A stretch of 54,450 nucleotides of DNA from Acidobacteriota bacterium (GCA_022826195.1 JAJDVI010000092.1:1-54450); one strand, 5' to 3'. Numbered from the stretch's first letter, positions 42,039 to 51,645 are shown. Notes: generated by a model from the letters alone, not told the origin. Translations and numbers: made by a program.

Positions 42039-45011
42039 ATGAACCGCGCCCGGCCTTCCCGGCTCGCCGCCGGCGGGACGCTCGTCGATCGTTCCCGCCG
42101 GCTCCGGTTCCGCTTCAACGGCAGGGACTACGAGGGCCATCCCGGCGACACCCTCGCCTCGGCCCTGATGGCCAACGGCGTGCGCCTGGTCGGGCGCAGC
42201 TTCAAGTACCACCGCCCGCGCGGGATCGTCGCGGCCGGGGCCGAGGAGCCCAACGCCATCGTGCAGCTCGACGGCGGCGACGACGAGCCGAACGCCAGGG
42301 CGACGACCCTCCCGCTCACGGAAGGTCTGAGCGCACGCAGCGTCAACTGCTGGCCGGGCGTCGGTTTCGACCTGGGCGCGATCGCCGACCGGCTCTCGCC
42401 GCTGCTTCCCGCCGGGTTCTACTACAAGACGTTCATGGGGTTCCCCGGGGGGTGGAGCTTCTACGGGCCGCTCGTCCGGCGCATGGCGGGGCTCGGGACG
42501 GCGCCCGCCACCGCCGGCCGCCACGCGTACGAGAAGCGCTTTCACCACTGCGACGTGCTGGTGGCGGGGGCGGGGCCGGCCGGGCTCCAGGCGGCGCTGG
42601 CCGCGGCGCGCGGCGGCGCCCGGGTGATGCTCGCCGACGAAGGACCGGTGCCGGGAGGGACGCTGCTCGACGGCGCGGCGGAGATCGGCGGACGTCCGGG
42701 GACGGAGTGGGCGGAGGCCGCGGCGGCGGAGCTCGATGCCTCTCCCGGTGTCGTGCGGCTCGAGCGGGCCACCGTCTCCGGCTACTACGACCACAACCTG
42801 CTCACCGTCGTGGAGCTGGCCCCGAAGCGGTCGTGGATCGACGAACGCCTGTGGAAGGTGCGGGCGCGGCGCGTGGTGCTGGCCACCGGCGCGGCGGAGC
42901 GGCCGCTCGTGTTCGCGGACAACGACCGCCCGGGGGTGATGCTCCCGTCCGCGGCGCTCGCGTTCGTCCGCCGCTACGGGGTGCGTCCCGGGGACCGTGC
43001 GGTCGCGGTCACCAACAACAGCTCCACCTACCGCACCGTCGTGGAGCTCGTCGAGGCGGGAGTCGAGGTTCCGGTGCTCGCGGATCTCCGGACGCATCCG
43101 CCCGAGCCGCTCGTCGCCTGGCTTGCCGCGCACGGCGTCGAGGTGCTGCGCGGTCACGCGGTGGTCGGCGTCGCCGGCACCCGGGCGGTCGGGGCGGCGT
43201 TCGTCGCGCCGCCGGGTCGGCCGGGCGTGCGCCGGCGCGTCGCCTGCGATCTGGTGCTCTGCTCCGGGGGCTGGAGCCCTCGCGTCCACCTGCACTCGCA
43301 GTCCGGGGGGCGTCCGGCGTACGACGAGGTCCACGCGTGCTTCGTGCCGGGCGGCAGCGTCCAGATGGAGCGCAGCGCCGGGGCGTGCAATGGAGCGTTC
43401 GGCCTGCGGGCCGCCCTGGAGCAGGGCTGGCGGGCCGGGTCGGAGGCGTGCGCGGCGCTCGGCTTGCTCGCGCCGGCGACCGACGTTCCCGAGTGCCCGC
43501 GGGGCTGGCCCCTCGACATCGAGCCGTGCTGGGAGATCCCGTCTCCCGGGCGCCGCGCGAGGGCGTTCGTCGACCTGCAGAACGACGTGACGGCCGGGGA
43601 CATCCGGCTCGCCGGGCAGGAGGGCTTCCGCTCCGTGGAGCACATGAAGCGCTACACGACGGCGGGCATGGGAACCGACCAGGGCAAGCTCGGCAACGTC
43701 AACGCGATCGGCATCCTCGCCGAGACGCTCCCGGAAGTCCCGGGCGCGGTCGGCACCACGACGTACCGGCCGCCGTACGTGCCGGTGAGCTTCGGGGCGA
43801 TCGCGGGCAAGGACACCGGCGAGGTCCTGCTGCCGTCGCGGCGCACCGCGCTCACCGACCGGATCGAGGCGGCCGGGGCGGTGATGTTCGAGGCGGGCGC
43901 GGGCTACCGGCGGCCGAGTTTCTTTCCGCGGGATGGCGAGAGCATGGGAGAGGCGATCGCCCGCGAGGCGCTCGCCTGCCGGACCGCGGCCGGCATCTAC
44001 GACGGCTCGCCGCTCGGGAAGTTCGAGCTCCACGGTCCCGACGCGGACGTCCTTCTCAACCGGGTGTACGCCAACCGCTGGGACGATCTCGCGGTCGGCC
44101 GGGGGCGGTTCGGCTGGATGCTGCGCGAGGACGGGCGGTTGCTGGACGACGCGGTCACCTTCCGCCTCGCCGAGCACCGCTGGTGGATGTTCGCCGGCAC
44201 GGGGGCTGCCGGCCACGTTGAGAAGCACCTCGAACGGCTGCTGCAGGTCGTGTGGCCGGAGCTGCGCGTCCATCTCGCCGTCGTCACCTCGCAGTGGACC
44301 AACGTCTGCGTGTGCGGGCCGAGGGCGAGGGAGGTGCTGGAGGCCGCCGGAACGGATGCGAGCCTCGCGCCGGACGCGTTCCCGTTCATGACGATGCGCG
44401 CGATGACGGTGGCCGGGGTCCCGGCGCGGGTCGCGCGGGCCGGCTACACCGGCGAGCTCAGCTTCGAGGTCAACGTGCCGGTCCGGCACGGGCCGCGCGT
44501 GTGGGACGCGCTGCTGGCCGGGGGCGAGCGGTTCGGCCTCACGCCGGTCGGCTCCGAGGCGAGCATGGTGATGCGCTGCGAGAAGGGTTTCGTCTCCGCC
44601 GGTTTCGAGGGCGACGGCATCGTCAACCCGTTCGACGCGGGCTGCGGCTGGTCGGTGGACATGGACAAGGGCGACTTCATCGGGAGGCGCTCGCTGGTGC
44701 GCGACCGCAACGTCGGCGGCGTGCGGCCGAACGTGGTGGGCCTGCTGCCCGAGGACCCGTCGTTCGTCCCTCCCGACGGCACGCCGCTGGTGCCGGCCGG
44801 CGCTCCGGACGATGCGCCGCCGGTCGTCGGCTACGTGTCGCAGGCCTGTCACAGCCCGAACGTCGGGCGCGCCATCGCGCTCGCGGTGCTGGACGACGGC
44901 CGGCGGCTGATCGACGAGCGGGTGGACATCGCCGCCATCGACCGGCGCGCGCCGGCGCTGGTGACCCGGCCGTGCTTCGTCGACCGCGCCGGCGGGCGGA
45001 TGCGGGGCTGA
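42039..45011 (+). CDS. soxA: Sarcosine oxidase alpha subunit
   Basis: The 990-residue alpha subunit. The N-terminal domain opens with the family signature DRSRRLRFRFNGRDYEGHPGDTLASALMANGVRLVGRSFKYHRPRG (given in pieces: residues 17-36, 37-50, 51-62). A dinucleotide-binding motif VAGAGPAGLQAAL lies at 175-187. The C-terminal about 400 residues are a GcvT-like tetrahydrofolate-binding domain (SYTGELSFEVNV-type motif, here GYTGELSFEVNV). Length and domains are complete, so the subunit should be functional. soxG follows at once, but soxB and soxD are about 38 kb upstream. Confidence 0.95.
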   Translation: MNRARPSRLAAGGTLVDRSRRLRFRFNGRDYEGHPGDTLASALMANGVRLVGRSFKYHRPRGIVAAGAEEPNAIVQLDGGDDEPNARATTLPLTEGLSARSVNCWPGVGFDLGAIADRLSPLLPAGFYYKTFMGFPGGWSFYGPLVRRMAGLGTAPATAGRHAYEKRFHHCDVLVAGAGPAGLQAALAAARGGARVMLADEGPVPGGTLLDGAAEIGGRPGTEWAEAAAAELDASPGVVRLERATVSGYYDHNLLTVVELAPKRSWIDERLWKVRARRVVLATGAAERPLVFADNDRPGVMLPSAALAFVRRYGVRPGDRAVAVTNNSSTYRTVVELVEAGVEVPVLADLRTHPPEPLVAWLAAHGVEVLRGHAVVGVAGTRAVGAAFVAPPGRPGVRRRVACDLVLCSGGWSPRVHLHSQSGGRPAYDEVHACFVPGGSVQMERSAGACNGAFGLRAALEQGWRAGSEACAALGLLAPATDVPECPRGWPLDIEPCWEIPSPGRRARAFVDLQNDVTAGDIRLAGQEGFRSVEHMKRYTTAGMGTDQGKLGNVNAIGILAETLPEVPGAVGTTTYRPPYVPVSFGAIAGKDTGEVLLPSRRTALTDRIEAAGAVMFEAGAGYRRPSFFPRDGESMGEAIAREALACRTAAGIYDGSPLGKFELHGPDADVLLNRVYANRWDDLAVGRGRFGWMLREDGRLLDDAVTFRLAEHRWWMFAGTGAAGHVEKHLERLLQVVWPELRVHLAVVTSQWTNVCVCGPRAREVLEAAGTDASLAPDAFPFMTMRAMTVAGVPARVARAGYTGELSFEVNVPVRHGPRVWDALLAGGERFGLTPVGSEASMVMRCEKGFVSAGFEGDGIVNPFDAGCGWSVDMDKGDFIGRRSLVRDRNVGGVRPNVVGLLPEDPSFVPPDGTPLVPAGAPDDAPPVVGYVSQACHSPNVGRAIALAVLDDGRRLIDERVDIAAIDRRAPALVTRPCFVDRAGGRMRG

Positions 45012-45015
45012 GCGG

Positions 45016-45534
45016 GTGGGCTACCGGGTCGAGGTCGGCGGTCCCGTGCGGCCCGCGCTGGTGAGCCTCCGGGTCGGCGCGCAAGGGTCGCCGGCGGTGG
45101 AGGCGGCGCTCGGCGTCGCCCTGCCGCGGCCGGCCGGGCTTGCATCGGGGAGCGGCTCCGTCACCGTGTTCGGCCTCGGTCCGGACGAGTGGCTGGTCCG
45201 CGTCCCGCCGGACGAGGAGGCGCACTGGCTCGCGAGGCTGGAGGCGGCGGTCGCCGGCTCGTTCGCCGCGGTGGTCCTGGTCTCCGACGCCTGGTGCGTC
45301 TTCACCGTCACCGGTCCCGACACCCTCGACGTGCTGGCCCAGTCGACGGGAGTGGACGTCCATCCGTCGGTGTTTCCCGACGGCCGCGCGGTGCGCGCCG
45401 GGTTCGCCAGGACTTCCGCGCTGATCCACCGGCTCGACGATCGGCCGTCGTTCGACGTGTACGTGGACTCGTCGCTTGCGCGGTACGCGGAGCGATGGCT
45501 CGAGTCGGCGATCGGGGATCGCCTCCCGGGTTGA
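45016..45534 (+). CDS. soxG: Sarcosine oxidase gamma subunit
   Basis: The 172-residue gamma subunit. It contains LGPDEWLVRVPP (about 54-65), a DAWCVFTVTGPDTLDVLAQ stretch and the FARTSALIHRLDDRPSFDVYVDSSLARYAERWL end typical of SoxG, which pairs with the folate domain of SoxA. The start is GTG, five bases after the soxA stop. It completes the set of four sarcosine oxidase subunits in the window. Confidence 0.92.
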   Translation: MGYRVEVGGPVRPALVSLRVGAQGSPAVEAALGVALPRPAGLASGSGSVTVFGLGPDEWLVRVPPDEEAHWLARLEAAVAGSFAAVVLVSDAWCVFTVTGPDTLDVLAQSTGVDVHPSVFPDGRAVRAGFARTSALIHRLDDRPSFDVYVDSSLARYAERWLESAIGDRLPG

Positions 45535-45661
45535 ACGTTCCGCTCATCCCCATCATCATCGGTCGGGGGGGATGGCCACCGGACTTCCGATTCGCTCCGC
45601 GTCGCTCGGGGCGGGGAGTCCGTGCATCCGGCCCAGGGCGAATCACGGAACGGGCGGATCG

Positions 45662-46396
45662 TTGACCGAGCACCAGCCGGTATTCGAAGTGGCGGACGGC
45701 AGCGTCGCGTTCGGCGGCAACCAGGCGCTGGACTCGGTGTCGTTCGCGATGGAGAAGGGCCAGCTCGTCGGCCTCATCGGGCCGAACGGCTCCGGCAAGA
45801 CCACGCTGCTCAATGCGACGAGCGGCATCTATCCCCTCGACTCCGGCTCCATCCGCTTCGAGGGCCGCCCCATCGAGAAGGCGCCGCCGCACGAGATCGC
45901 CCGCGCCGGCGTGGCCCGCACGTTCCAGATCGCGCGGATCTTCCCGCGCATGACGGCGCTGGAGAACATGCTCACCCCGGGCTTCACCGCCCGCGACGGC
46001 GCCACCGAGGACCGCGTCACCCTCATCCGGCGCGCGAAGGAGCACCTGGACTTCGTCGACATCGCCGACTTCGCCCACGAGCAGGCGGCGGACCTGTCGG
46101 GAGGGCAGCGCATGCTGCTGCAGTTCGCCCGGGCCCTGATGCTCAAACCCCGGCTGATGCTCCTCGACGAGCCCTTCGGCGGGATCCATCCCCTGCTGGT
46201 CGAGCGCATCCTCGGCCGCATCCGCGACCTGCGCCGGCAGGGCATCGACTTCATCGTGGTGAGCCACGACCTGCCCGCGATCATGGGTCTCGCCACCCGG
46301 ATCGTGGTGCTGGCCAACGGGCGGCTGATCGCCGACGGCACCCCGGACGCGGTCCGCGAGGACGCCGGCGTCATCGAGGCCTATCTCGGGGGCTGA
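45662..46396 (+). CDS. Branched-chain amino-acid-type ABC transporter ATPase (LivG-like)
   Basis: A 244-residue ABC ATPase. Walker A GPNGSGKT at 40-47, signature LSGGQRMLLQFARAL, Walker B LMLLDEPF and switch HD (VVSHDLP) are intact, and the GVARTFQ Q-loop region is of the LivG type. The start is taken as TTG 45662, with GGCGGA upstream, because family homology begins just after it; an in-frame ATG further upstream would add about 30 unrelated residues. It pairs with the next gene. Confidence 0.9.
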   Translation: MTEHQPVFEVADGSVAFGGNQALDSVSFAMEKGQLVGLIGPNGSGKTTLLNATSGIYPLDSGSIRFEGRPIEKAPPHEIARAGVARTFQIARIFPRMTALENMLTPGFTARDGATEDRVTLIRRAKEHLDFVDIADFAHEQAADLSGGQRMLLQFARALMLKPRLMLLDEPFGGIHPLLVERILGRIRDLRRQGIDFIVVSHDLPAIMGLATRIVVLANGRLIADGTPDAVREDAGVIEAYLGG

Positions 46397-46398
46397 CG

Positions 46399-47112
46399 GT
46401 GTTGAGCGCGCACAACATCGTGGCCGGCTACGTCGACGAGATCGACATCCTCCAGGACGTCTCCGTCGACGCGGAGAGGGAACAGATCACCTCGGTCATC
46501 GGACCGAACGGCTCGGGGAAGTCCACCCTGGTGCGCGTGATCTGCGGCTTCCTGCACCCGAAGTCGGGGACGGTGACGTGGGACGGCACCGATCTCACCG
46601 GCCGGTCCAGCCACGACATGGCCGGGCTCGGCATCTGCTACCTGCCGCAGGAACGGACCGTGTTCCCGCACCTGACGGTGGAGCAGAACATCCGGCTCGG
46701 GGCCTGGACCTTCCGCAACGACAAGGCCCGGATCGGGCGCGAGCTGGAACGGGTCTATGAGCTGTTCCCGCTCATGCGCGAGCGTCGCCGGTCCAAGGCC
46801 GGGGACCTGTCGGGAGGGATGCAGAAGATCCTGGAGATCGCGCGCGGGATGATGATCCGCCCCGAGATCCTGATCTGCGACGAGCCCACGGTGGGGCTCG
46901 CGCCGATCATCGCGAAGGAAGTGTACGATACCATCGAGCGCCTCAAGGCGGACGGGCTGACGATTCTCCTCGTCGACCAGAACGTCCGGGAGGCGATCCG
47001 GGTCGGGGATCACGTCTACGTGCTGGAGGTCGGGCAGAACAAGGTGAGCGGTACCAAGTCCGAGTTCGAGACCAACCTGCACGACATGATCAAGGACTGG
47101 TTGCAGATATGA
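46399..47112 (+). CDS. Branched-chain amino-acid-type ABC transporter ATPase (LivF-like)
   Basis: A 237-residue ABC ATPase. Walker A GPNGSGKST at 35-43, ICYLPQERTVFPHLTVEQN, signature LSGGMQKILEIARG and Walker B ILICDEPTVGLAP are intact, as in LivF. It starts at GTG two bases after the LivG-like stop. The two ATPases probably form a heterodimer driving the permeases encoded at 48.6-50.5 kb. Confidence 0.92.
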   Translation: MLSAHNIVAGYVDEIDILQDVSVDAEREQITSVIGPNGSGKSTLVRVICGFLHPKSGTVTWDGTDLTGRSSHDMAGLGICYLPQERTVFPHLTVEQNIRLGAWTFRNDKARIGRELERVYELFPLMRERRRSKAGDLSGGMQKILEIARGMMIRPEILICDEPTVGLAPIIAKEVYDTIERLKADGLTILLVDQNVREAIRVGDHVYVLEVGQNKVSGTKSEFETNLHDMIKDWLQI

Positions 47113-47210
47113 GGCCCGGCGGTCGGGAATCCGGTTCGGCGCCCCGCCCGGGTCCCGGCGCCATTGCGGGGATGAACGCGCTCCGCGGGCCCCGGAGAAG
47201 AACGACGGCT

Positions 47211-47246
47211 CCGCCGCCGGCGGGCACCGAAGCCGGCCGGCGGCGG
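47211..47246 (+). terminator. Hairpin between the LivF-like and binding-protein genes
   Basis: Arms CCGCCGCCGG (47211-47220) and CCGGCGGCGG (47237-47246) pair perfectly around a 16-base loop. It may terminate or attenuate the upstream transcript before the separately translated binding-protein gene. No U-tract follows. Confidence 0.35.
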
Positions 47247-47308
47247 AAGCTCCATGTACGAGGGTGACTGTCGTCACCTTCGCAATCACCAATGAGGGAG
47301 GCAAGAGG

Positions 47309-48529
47309 ATGACCAGGATTCAAGACAACAAGCTGCTGTCGGGCGCCACGCTCGCCGCGGCGCTGTCGCTCGCGGCCGTGCCCGTGGCCGGCGACACCAT
47401 CAAGATCGGCGGCATGGCGCCGCTTTCGTCGCCGGGCAGCTACCAGCAGGGTCCGGAGCTTGTGCTCGGACTCCAGTGGGCGGTGGACGACGTGAACGCC
47501 GCCGGCGGCGTGCTCGGCAAGCAGGTGGAGTTGATCGTGGAGGACACCCAGGGCCGTCCCCCGACCGGTGCCACCGTGGTCGAGAAGCTGATCACCTCGG
47601 ACGGGGTGGTGGCGGCGGCCGGCGAGTACCACTCCTCGGTGTGCACGTCGGAGATCGAGGTCTTCCACCAGCACGGCATTCCGTTCGTCATCGGCTCGTG
47701 CTGGGCGGACACGCTGACCGCCGCGGGCTACGACGAGGTGTTCCGCACCAGCGTGTATTCCTCGAAGCTTGCGGAGAACATGGTCGCGGTGATGATGGCC
47801 AACGGCATCAAGAAGGCGGCGAGCCTGGTGGAGGACACGGACTACGGCGTCGGCATCGCGACGAACCTCGAGGGCGCCATCGAGAAGCTCGGCGCGGACA
47901 TCGAGTTCAGCTACGACGTGGTCGAGAAGACGTCCAAGGATTTCGTGCCGATCCTGCTCAAGTACAAGACGCAGGTGAAGCCGGAGATCCTGATCGTGGC
48001 GGTGACCCAGCCCGGCGGATTCCTCATCCTCAAGCAGGCCCACGAGATCCGCTTCGCGCCGACCTCGGAGACGCTGTACCTCGACGGCACCTGCACCGCG
48101 CAGAACGACCAGGTGTTCTGGGATGCGGTCAAGGATGCGGGCAAGTACGTGCTGATGTCCTGCCCGTACAGCCCGAGCGTCAAGCTGACCGAGTTGGGCG
48201 AGCAGATCAAGCAGCGCTACATCGACCAGTTCGACCGCCAGCCGAACTACCTGCCGCTGCAGGGATACGACGCGATGTACTCGCTGCTGACCGCGATCGA
48301 AAACGCCGGCTCCACCGACGGCAAGGCCATCATCGCGGCCCTGCAGGCGCTCAACCTCACGGGCACCCGCGGCGACATCCAGTTCTCCCAGGAGGACGGG
48401 GTCTGGCACCACCAGTGGAGGGACGTGCCGACGTTCATCTTCCAGTACTCGGAGGTCGGGCAGTCGGCCGGCGATGCGGCCATCCTCTTCCCCGAGCGGT
48501 TCGCGACCGCGGAGCTGATGCGGCCGTGA
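47309..48529 (+). CDS. Liv-type periplasmic substrate-binding protein
   Basis: A 406-residue type 1 periplasmic binding protein. The signal peptide is about residues 1-28 (LLSGATLAAALSLAAVPVAG), followed by TIKIGGMAPLSSPGSYQQGPELVLGLQWAVDDVNAAGG, the standard opening of the family. The mature protein carries the two-lobe pattern with ASLVEDTDYGVGIATNLEGAIEKLG. The ATG at 47309 has GGGAGGCAAGAGG upstream. The substrate is not known: this family binds amino acids, urea and other amines, and the sox neighbours make a methylated amine plausible but unproven. Confidence 0.9.
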   Translation: MTRIQDNKLLSGATLAAALSLAAVPVAGDTIKIGGMAPLSSPGSYQQGPELVLGLQWAVDDVNAAGGVLGKQVELIVEDTQGRPPTGATVVEKLITSDGVVAAAGEYHSSVCTSEIEVFHQHGIPFVIGSCWADTLTAAGYDEVFRTSVYSSKLAENMVAVMMANGIKKAASLVEDTDYGVGIATNLEGAIEKLGADIEFSYDVVEKTSKDFVPILLKYKTQVKPEILIVAVTQPGGFLILKQAHEIRFAPTSETLYLDGTCTAQNDQVFWDAVKDAGKYVLMSCPYSPSVKLTELGEQIKQRYIDQFDRQPNYLPLQGYDAMYSLLTAIENAGSTDGKAIIAALQALNLTGTRGDIQFSQEDGVWHHQWRDVPTFIFQYSEVGQSAGDAAILFPERFATAELMRP

Positions 48530-48540
48530 CGTGACGACGG

Positions 48541-48569
48541 GCCGGGGACGGGCGCCGCCCGTCCCCGGC
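48541..48569 (+). terminator. Strong hairpin after the binding-protein gene
   Basis: A 13-bp perfect stem: GCCGGGGACGGGC (48541-48553) and GCCCGTCCCCGGC (48557-48569) around GCC. It lies 12 bases after the binding-protein stop and 75 before the permease start. It is well placed to protect the upstream mRNA or partly terminate, giving more binding protein than permease. Confidence 0.65.
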
Positions 48570-48643
48570 GGTTTCTCGCCATCGAGCTTCCGCGGGCGGG
48601 CGTGCGCCCGCGCGGCGGCATCGAGCCGGGCTGAACGGGACCC

Positions 48644-49555
48644 ATGGACTACTACGTCCTCTCGCAGATCGTCAACGGCTTGATCTTCGGGCTGATCTAC
48701 GCGCTCATCGCGCTGGGTCTGACCGTGGTGTTCAGCATCATGCGGGTGGTGAACTTCTCGCACGGGGAGTTCTACATGCTCGGCGGCTACACCCTGTACG
48801 CGCTGACCGCCGGCGGCGCGGCCCTGTTCTCGCTCCCCTTCGTCGTCCCGACCATCGTCGCCCTGCCGCTGGCGATGGCGGTGGTGGCGATGTTCGGCGT
48901 GGCGGTGGAACGGGGGCTGCTGCGCCCGGTGTACACGGTGCGCATGGACCGGCCGGAGGAGTACGCCATCATCCTGACCTTCGGGCTGTCGCTGTTCCTG
49001 CAGTACGGCGCGCTCACCACCGTGGGGCCCTACGAGATGACCCCCGGCTCGTTCTGGGAGGGGTCGAAGCACATCCTGGGCGACCTCTGGCTGGCCGGGG
49101 ACCGGCTGTTCGCGGCCGGGACCTCGGCCCTGCTCATCGCCGCCACCCTGTTCTTCATCTACGGCACGTGGACCGGCCGCGCCCTCATGGCTACGGCGCA
49201 GAACCGGGTCGGGGCGACAGTGGTGGGCGTGGATCCGGTCAGGATGAACGTCATCGCCATGGCTTTGGCCGGCCTGCTCGCCGGGGCGGCCGGGTCCCTG
49301 CTCGCGCCGGTGTTCCTGGTCTACCCGGACGTCGGCCAGATCCCGGTCATCAAGGCGTTCGTGATCATCGTGCTGGGCGGCATGGGCTCGATTCCCGGCG
49401 CAGTGGTGGCGGCGCTGATCCTGGGTGTGGTGGAGAGTCTGGCCTCGGTCTACATCTCGGTCGCCTACCGTGACGTGTTCGCGTTCCTGGTCCTGATCGG
49501 GGTGCTGCTGTTCCGGCCCCACGGGCTGTTCGGCCAGAAGGAGCGCCGGGCTTGA
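48644..49555 (+). CDS. Liv-type ABC permease (LivH-like)
   Basis: A 303-residue membrane protein with about eight hydrophobic segments. It starts MDYYVLSQIVNGLIFGLIYALIALGLTVVFSIMRVVNFSHGEFYMLGGY (in pieces: residues 1-20, 21-40, 41-49), with the NFSHGEFYMLG motif typical of LivH. A second conserved stretch, GLLAGAAGSLLAPVFLVYP, lies near 210-228 and is followed by LGGMGSIPGAVVAALILGVVES. The stop overlaps the LivM-like start. Confidence 0.92.
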   Translation: MDYYVLSQIVNGLIFGLIYALIALGLTVVFSIMRVVNFSHGEFYMLGGYTLYALTAGGAALFSLPFVVPTIVALPLAMAVVAMFGVAVERGLLRPVYTVRMDRPEEYAIILTFGLSLFLQYGALTTVGPYEMTPGSFWEGSKHILGDLWLAGDRLFAAGTSALLIAATLFFIYGTWTGRALMATAQNRVGATVVGVDPVRMNVIAMALAGLLAGAAGSLLAPVFLVYPDVGQIPVIKAFVIIVLGGMGSIPGAVVAALILGVVESLASVYISVAYRDVFAFLVLIGVLLFRPHGLFGQKERRA

Positions 49556-50514
49556 CCCGCTTCGAGAAGACAGTGTGCGGGGTGGCCCTGGGCGCGGGGC
49601 TCGTCATCCCGTTCCTGCTCGACAGCTACACCATCCGGGTCGCGGCGATGGCGCTGTACTACATCATCCTCGCGTCCTCGTGGAACCTGCTCCTCGGCTA
49701 CGCCGGCCAGCTCTCGTTCGCCCACGCGGCGTTCGCCGGTATTGGCGCCTACACCTCCGGGCTGCTCGCCCATCACTACGGCGTCCATCCGGGTTTGGGC
49801 ATATTCATCGGCGGAGCGGCGGCGGCGGGGATCGGCTGGTGCCTCGGGCGCGCGTGCCTGCGCACCCGCGGGCCGTACCTCGCCCTGATGACGTTGGGGT
49901 TCTCCGAGACGGTGCGGCTGATCCTCCAGATCGAGCATGACTACACGCGCGGGTCGCTGGGGCTCCAGATCCCCTACCTCTTCGGCGAGGGCCTGCCCCA
50001 GCACATCCTGGGGTACTTCGTGATGCTCGCGCTGGCGGTGCTCACCATCGTGGTGCTCCACCGGCTGGTGAACTCCGAGAAGGGGCTCTACTTCAAGGCG
50101 ATCCGGGAGGACGAGGACGTCGCCGCGGTGATGGGGGTGGAGCTCGTGAAGTGGAAGGTCAACGCCTTCGTGATCTCGAGCCTCTTCGCCGGCCTCGCCG
50201 GGGCCATCTACGCCCACCTGTTCGTGCAGGTGCTCGCCCCCCAGAACCTGCTCATCATCGAGATGGGCCTCATCCTGGCCATGACCATCGTGGGCGGGTT
50301 GGGCACCCTGACCGGCCCCATCATCGGCGCCATCCTGCTGGTGGTGATGTGGGAGATCATGCGCGACGTGAGCCCCTACGCCCACATGCTGCTCTTCGCG
50401 ACCCTGGTCATCGTGGTGATGAAGTTCTTCCGCGCGGGGATCTACGGGTTGATCGCGGATCGGCTGAAGGCGAAGGGGCTGATATCCCGGGCGCCGCCGT
50501 TCACGGTGGAGTAA
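49552..50514 (+). CDS. Liv-type ABC permease (LivM-like)
   Basis: A 320-residue membrane protein, the partner of the LivH-like permease. YYIILASSWNLLLGYAGQLSFAHAAFAGIGAY (in pieces: residues 36-55, 56-67) and GGLGTLTGPIIGAILLVVMWE near the C-terminus are family hallmarks. The start is TTG overlapping the livH-like stop (TTGACC), so the permeases are coupled. It is the last gene of the transporter operon; 254 bases without a clear gene follow. Confidence 0.92.
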   Translation: MTRFEKTVCGVALGAGLVIPFLLDSYTIRVAAMALYYIILASSWNLLLGYAGQLSFAHAAFAGIGAYTSGLLAHHYGVHPGLGIFIGGAAAAGIGWCLGRACLRTRGPYLALMTLGFSETVRLILQIEHDYTRGSLGLQIPYLFGEGLPQHILGYFVMLALAVLTIVVLHRLVNSEKGLYFKAIREDEDVAAVMGVELVKWKVNAFVISSLFAGLAGAIYAHLFVQVLAPQNLLIIEMGLILAMTIVGGLGTLTGPIIGAILLVVMWEIMRDVSPYAHMLLFATLVIVVMKFFRAGIYGLIADRLKAKGLISRAPPFTVE

Positions 50515-50767
50515 GGGAAAGGGGCAGTTGCGGGCCTTGCTCCGCACCTCGGAATTCGGGAACCGCTCTCCGCCGCGGCCGACGCCCGAACCGGGTTCGC
50601 CTTCCTGCACCGGGTTCGTCCCGTCCCCGAGCAGCCGGCAGTTTGCGGTCCATCGTCATTTCGACGTGGGCCGCGTCTGCGACGACATTCGCGGCTCGGA
50701 AGCTGCATTCCGTTCCCACCACACGTGGACTAGACTGGAAGCAATCCGATGTGATGAAGCCGTTTCG

Positions 50768-51124
50768 ATGCATACCACCAACGTTGGGGAGTTGAAGAGA
50801 AACCCGTCACGTGCGCTGCGGCTGGCAAAGGACGGACCGGTTCTGATCCTGAAGGGAAACGAGCCGGACGCCTTGTTGATACATCTGGACAAGTCGTTGA
50901 CCGAGACCGAATCGGGTGTGCGTCCGGCGCTGGCAGCCAGTCTGTACGGCGGCGGCGGGGTATCGCTGGGCAAGGCCGCGAAGATCAGCGGGCTTTCCTT
51001 GAGCGAGTTCGTGGATCATCTGGGCAACCTGGGCGTCGAGATCGTCCGGCGCGACGAGACCACGGACAACGAAGCCAGTGACGTTTCCGCATGGCTCGCG
51101 TCACAAGCGATGCCGGGCCCTTGA
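50768..51124 (+). CDS. Type II antitoxin (Phd-like N-terminus, UPF0175-like C-terminus)
   Basis: A 118-residue antitoxin. The N-terminus reads NVGELKRNPSRALRLAKDGPVLILKGNEPDALLIHLD, a Phd/YefM-like DNA-binding and dimerisation region. The C-terminal part (SLGKAAKISGLSLSEFVDHLGNLGVEIVR) resembles UPF0175 antitoxins. It overlaps the downstream PIN-domain gene by 34 bases. Together they form a toxin-antitoxin pair on the right flank of the transporter operon. The ATG 50768 was chosen because family homology starts there. Confidence 0.85.
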   Translation: MHTTNVGELKRNPSRALRLAKDGPVLILKGNEPDALLIHLDKSLTETESGVRPALAASLYGGGGVSLGKAAKISGLSLSEFVDHLGNLGVEIVRRDETTDNEASDVSAWLASQAMPGP

Positions 51125-51645
51125 TCGCCCTTGCAAAGGCCGACTCGCTGTTCGTTCCAAGAGACCTGTTCACCCGCGTCCGGATCCCGGAGGCGGTGTG
51201 GCTCGAATGCGTGAAGAAGGCGGGAACGGACAGCCGGCGGATCGAACAGGCTGCGAGCGAGGGATGGCTGAACGTGGTGTCCGTGGCCACAAGGCGAAGC
51301 CATACACCGAGCCTTGGACTCGGCGAAATCGAGGCGATTCAACTGGCGCTGGAAACGGAGAAGGCGTTGCTGATCATGGACGATCGGCTGGCACGGCGCG
51401 AGGCAACGCGACGTGGGCTGGATTACATCGGAACCGTCCGCATGCTGCACCTGGCCGAACAGCGATCGATCGTCGACGACGCGGAGGCCACGATTCAACG
51501 CATGGCTACTTGCGGTTACCGGATCTCGCCGCTGATCCTGCGGCAACTGAGGGCGCAGACTTCAGGCGATGCGTCTCCGTCGGACAAGCCGGCAGCTCGG
51601 CGGCAAGGACTGGCGCCTCCTCGCAGAGGGCCGAGTCTCCGATGA
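51091..51645 (+). CDS. PIN-domain toxin (DUF3368-like)
   Basis: A 184-residue PIN-fold nuclease. The catalytic acidic residues are visible in SDAGPLIALAKA (Asp7), LGLGEIEAIQLAL (Glu) and LLIMDDRLARREA (two Asp), with GTVRML and HLAEQR following as in DUF3368 toxins. The C-terminal about 25 residues are low-complexity. It is the expected toxin partner of the overlapping antitoxin; such proteins cleave RNA. Confidence 0.87.
   Translation: MARVTSDAGPLIALAKADSLFVPRDLFTRVRIPEAVWLECVKKAGTDSRRIEQAASEGWLNVVSVATRRSHTPSLGLGEIEAIQLALETEKALLIMDDRLARREATRRGLDYIGTVRMLHLAEQRSIVDDAEATIQRMATCGYRISPLILRQLRAQTSGDASPSDKPAARRQGLAPPRRGPSLR

Noticed and set aside
41986..42042. 18-codon leader peptide before soxA
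   Set aside because: It overlaps the soxA start but has no strong ribosome site or regulatory codon run.
41754..44852. 1032-codon open frame antisense to soxA
   Set aside because: Shadow of soxA, whose family signatures and domain order are clear.
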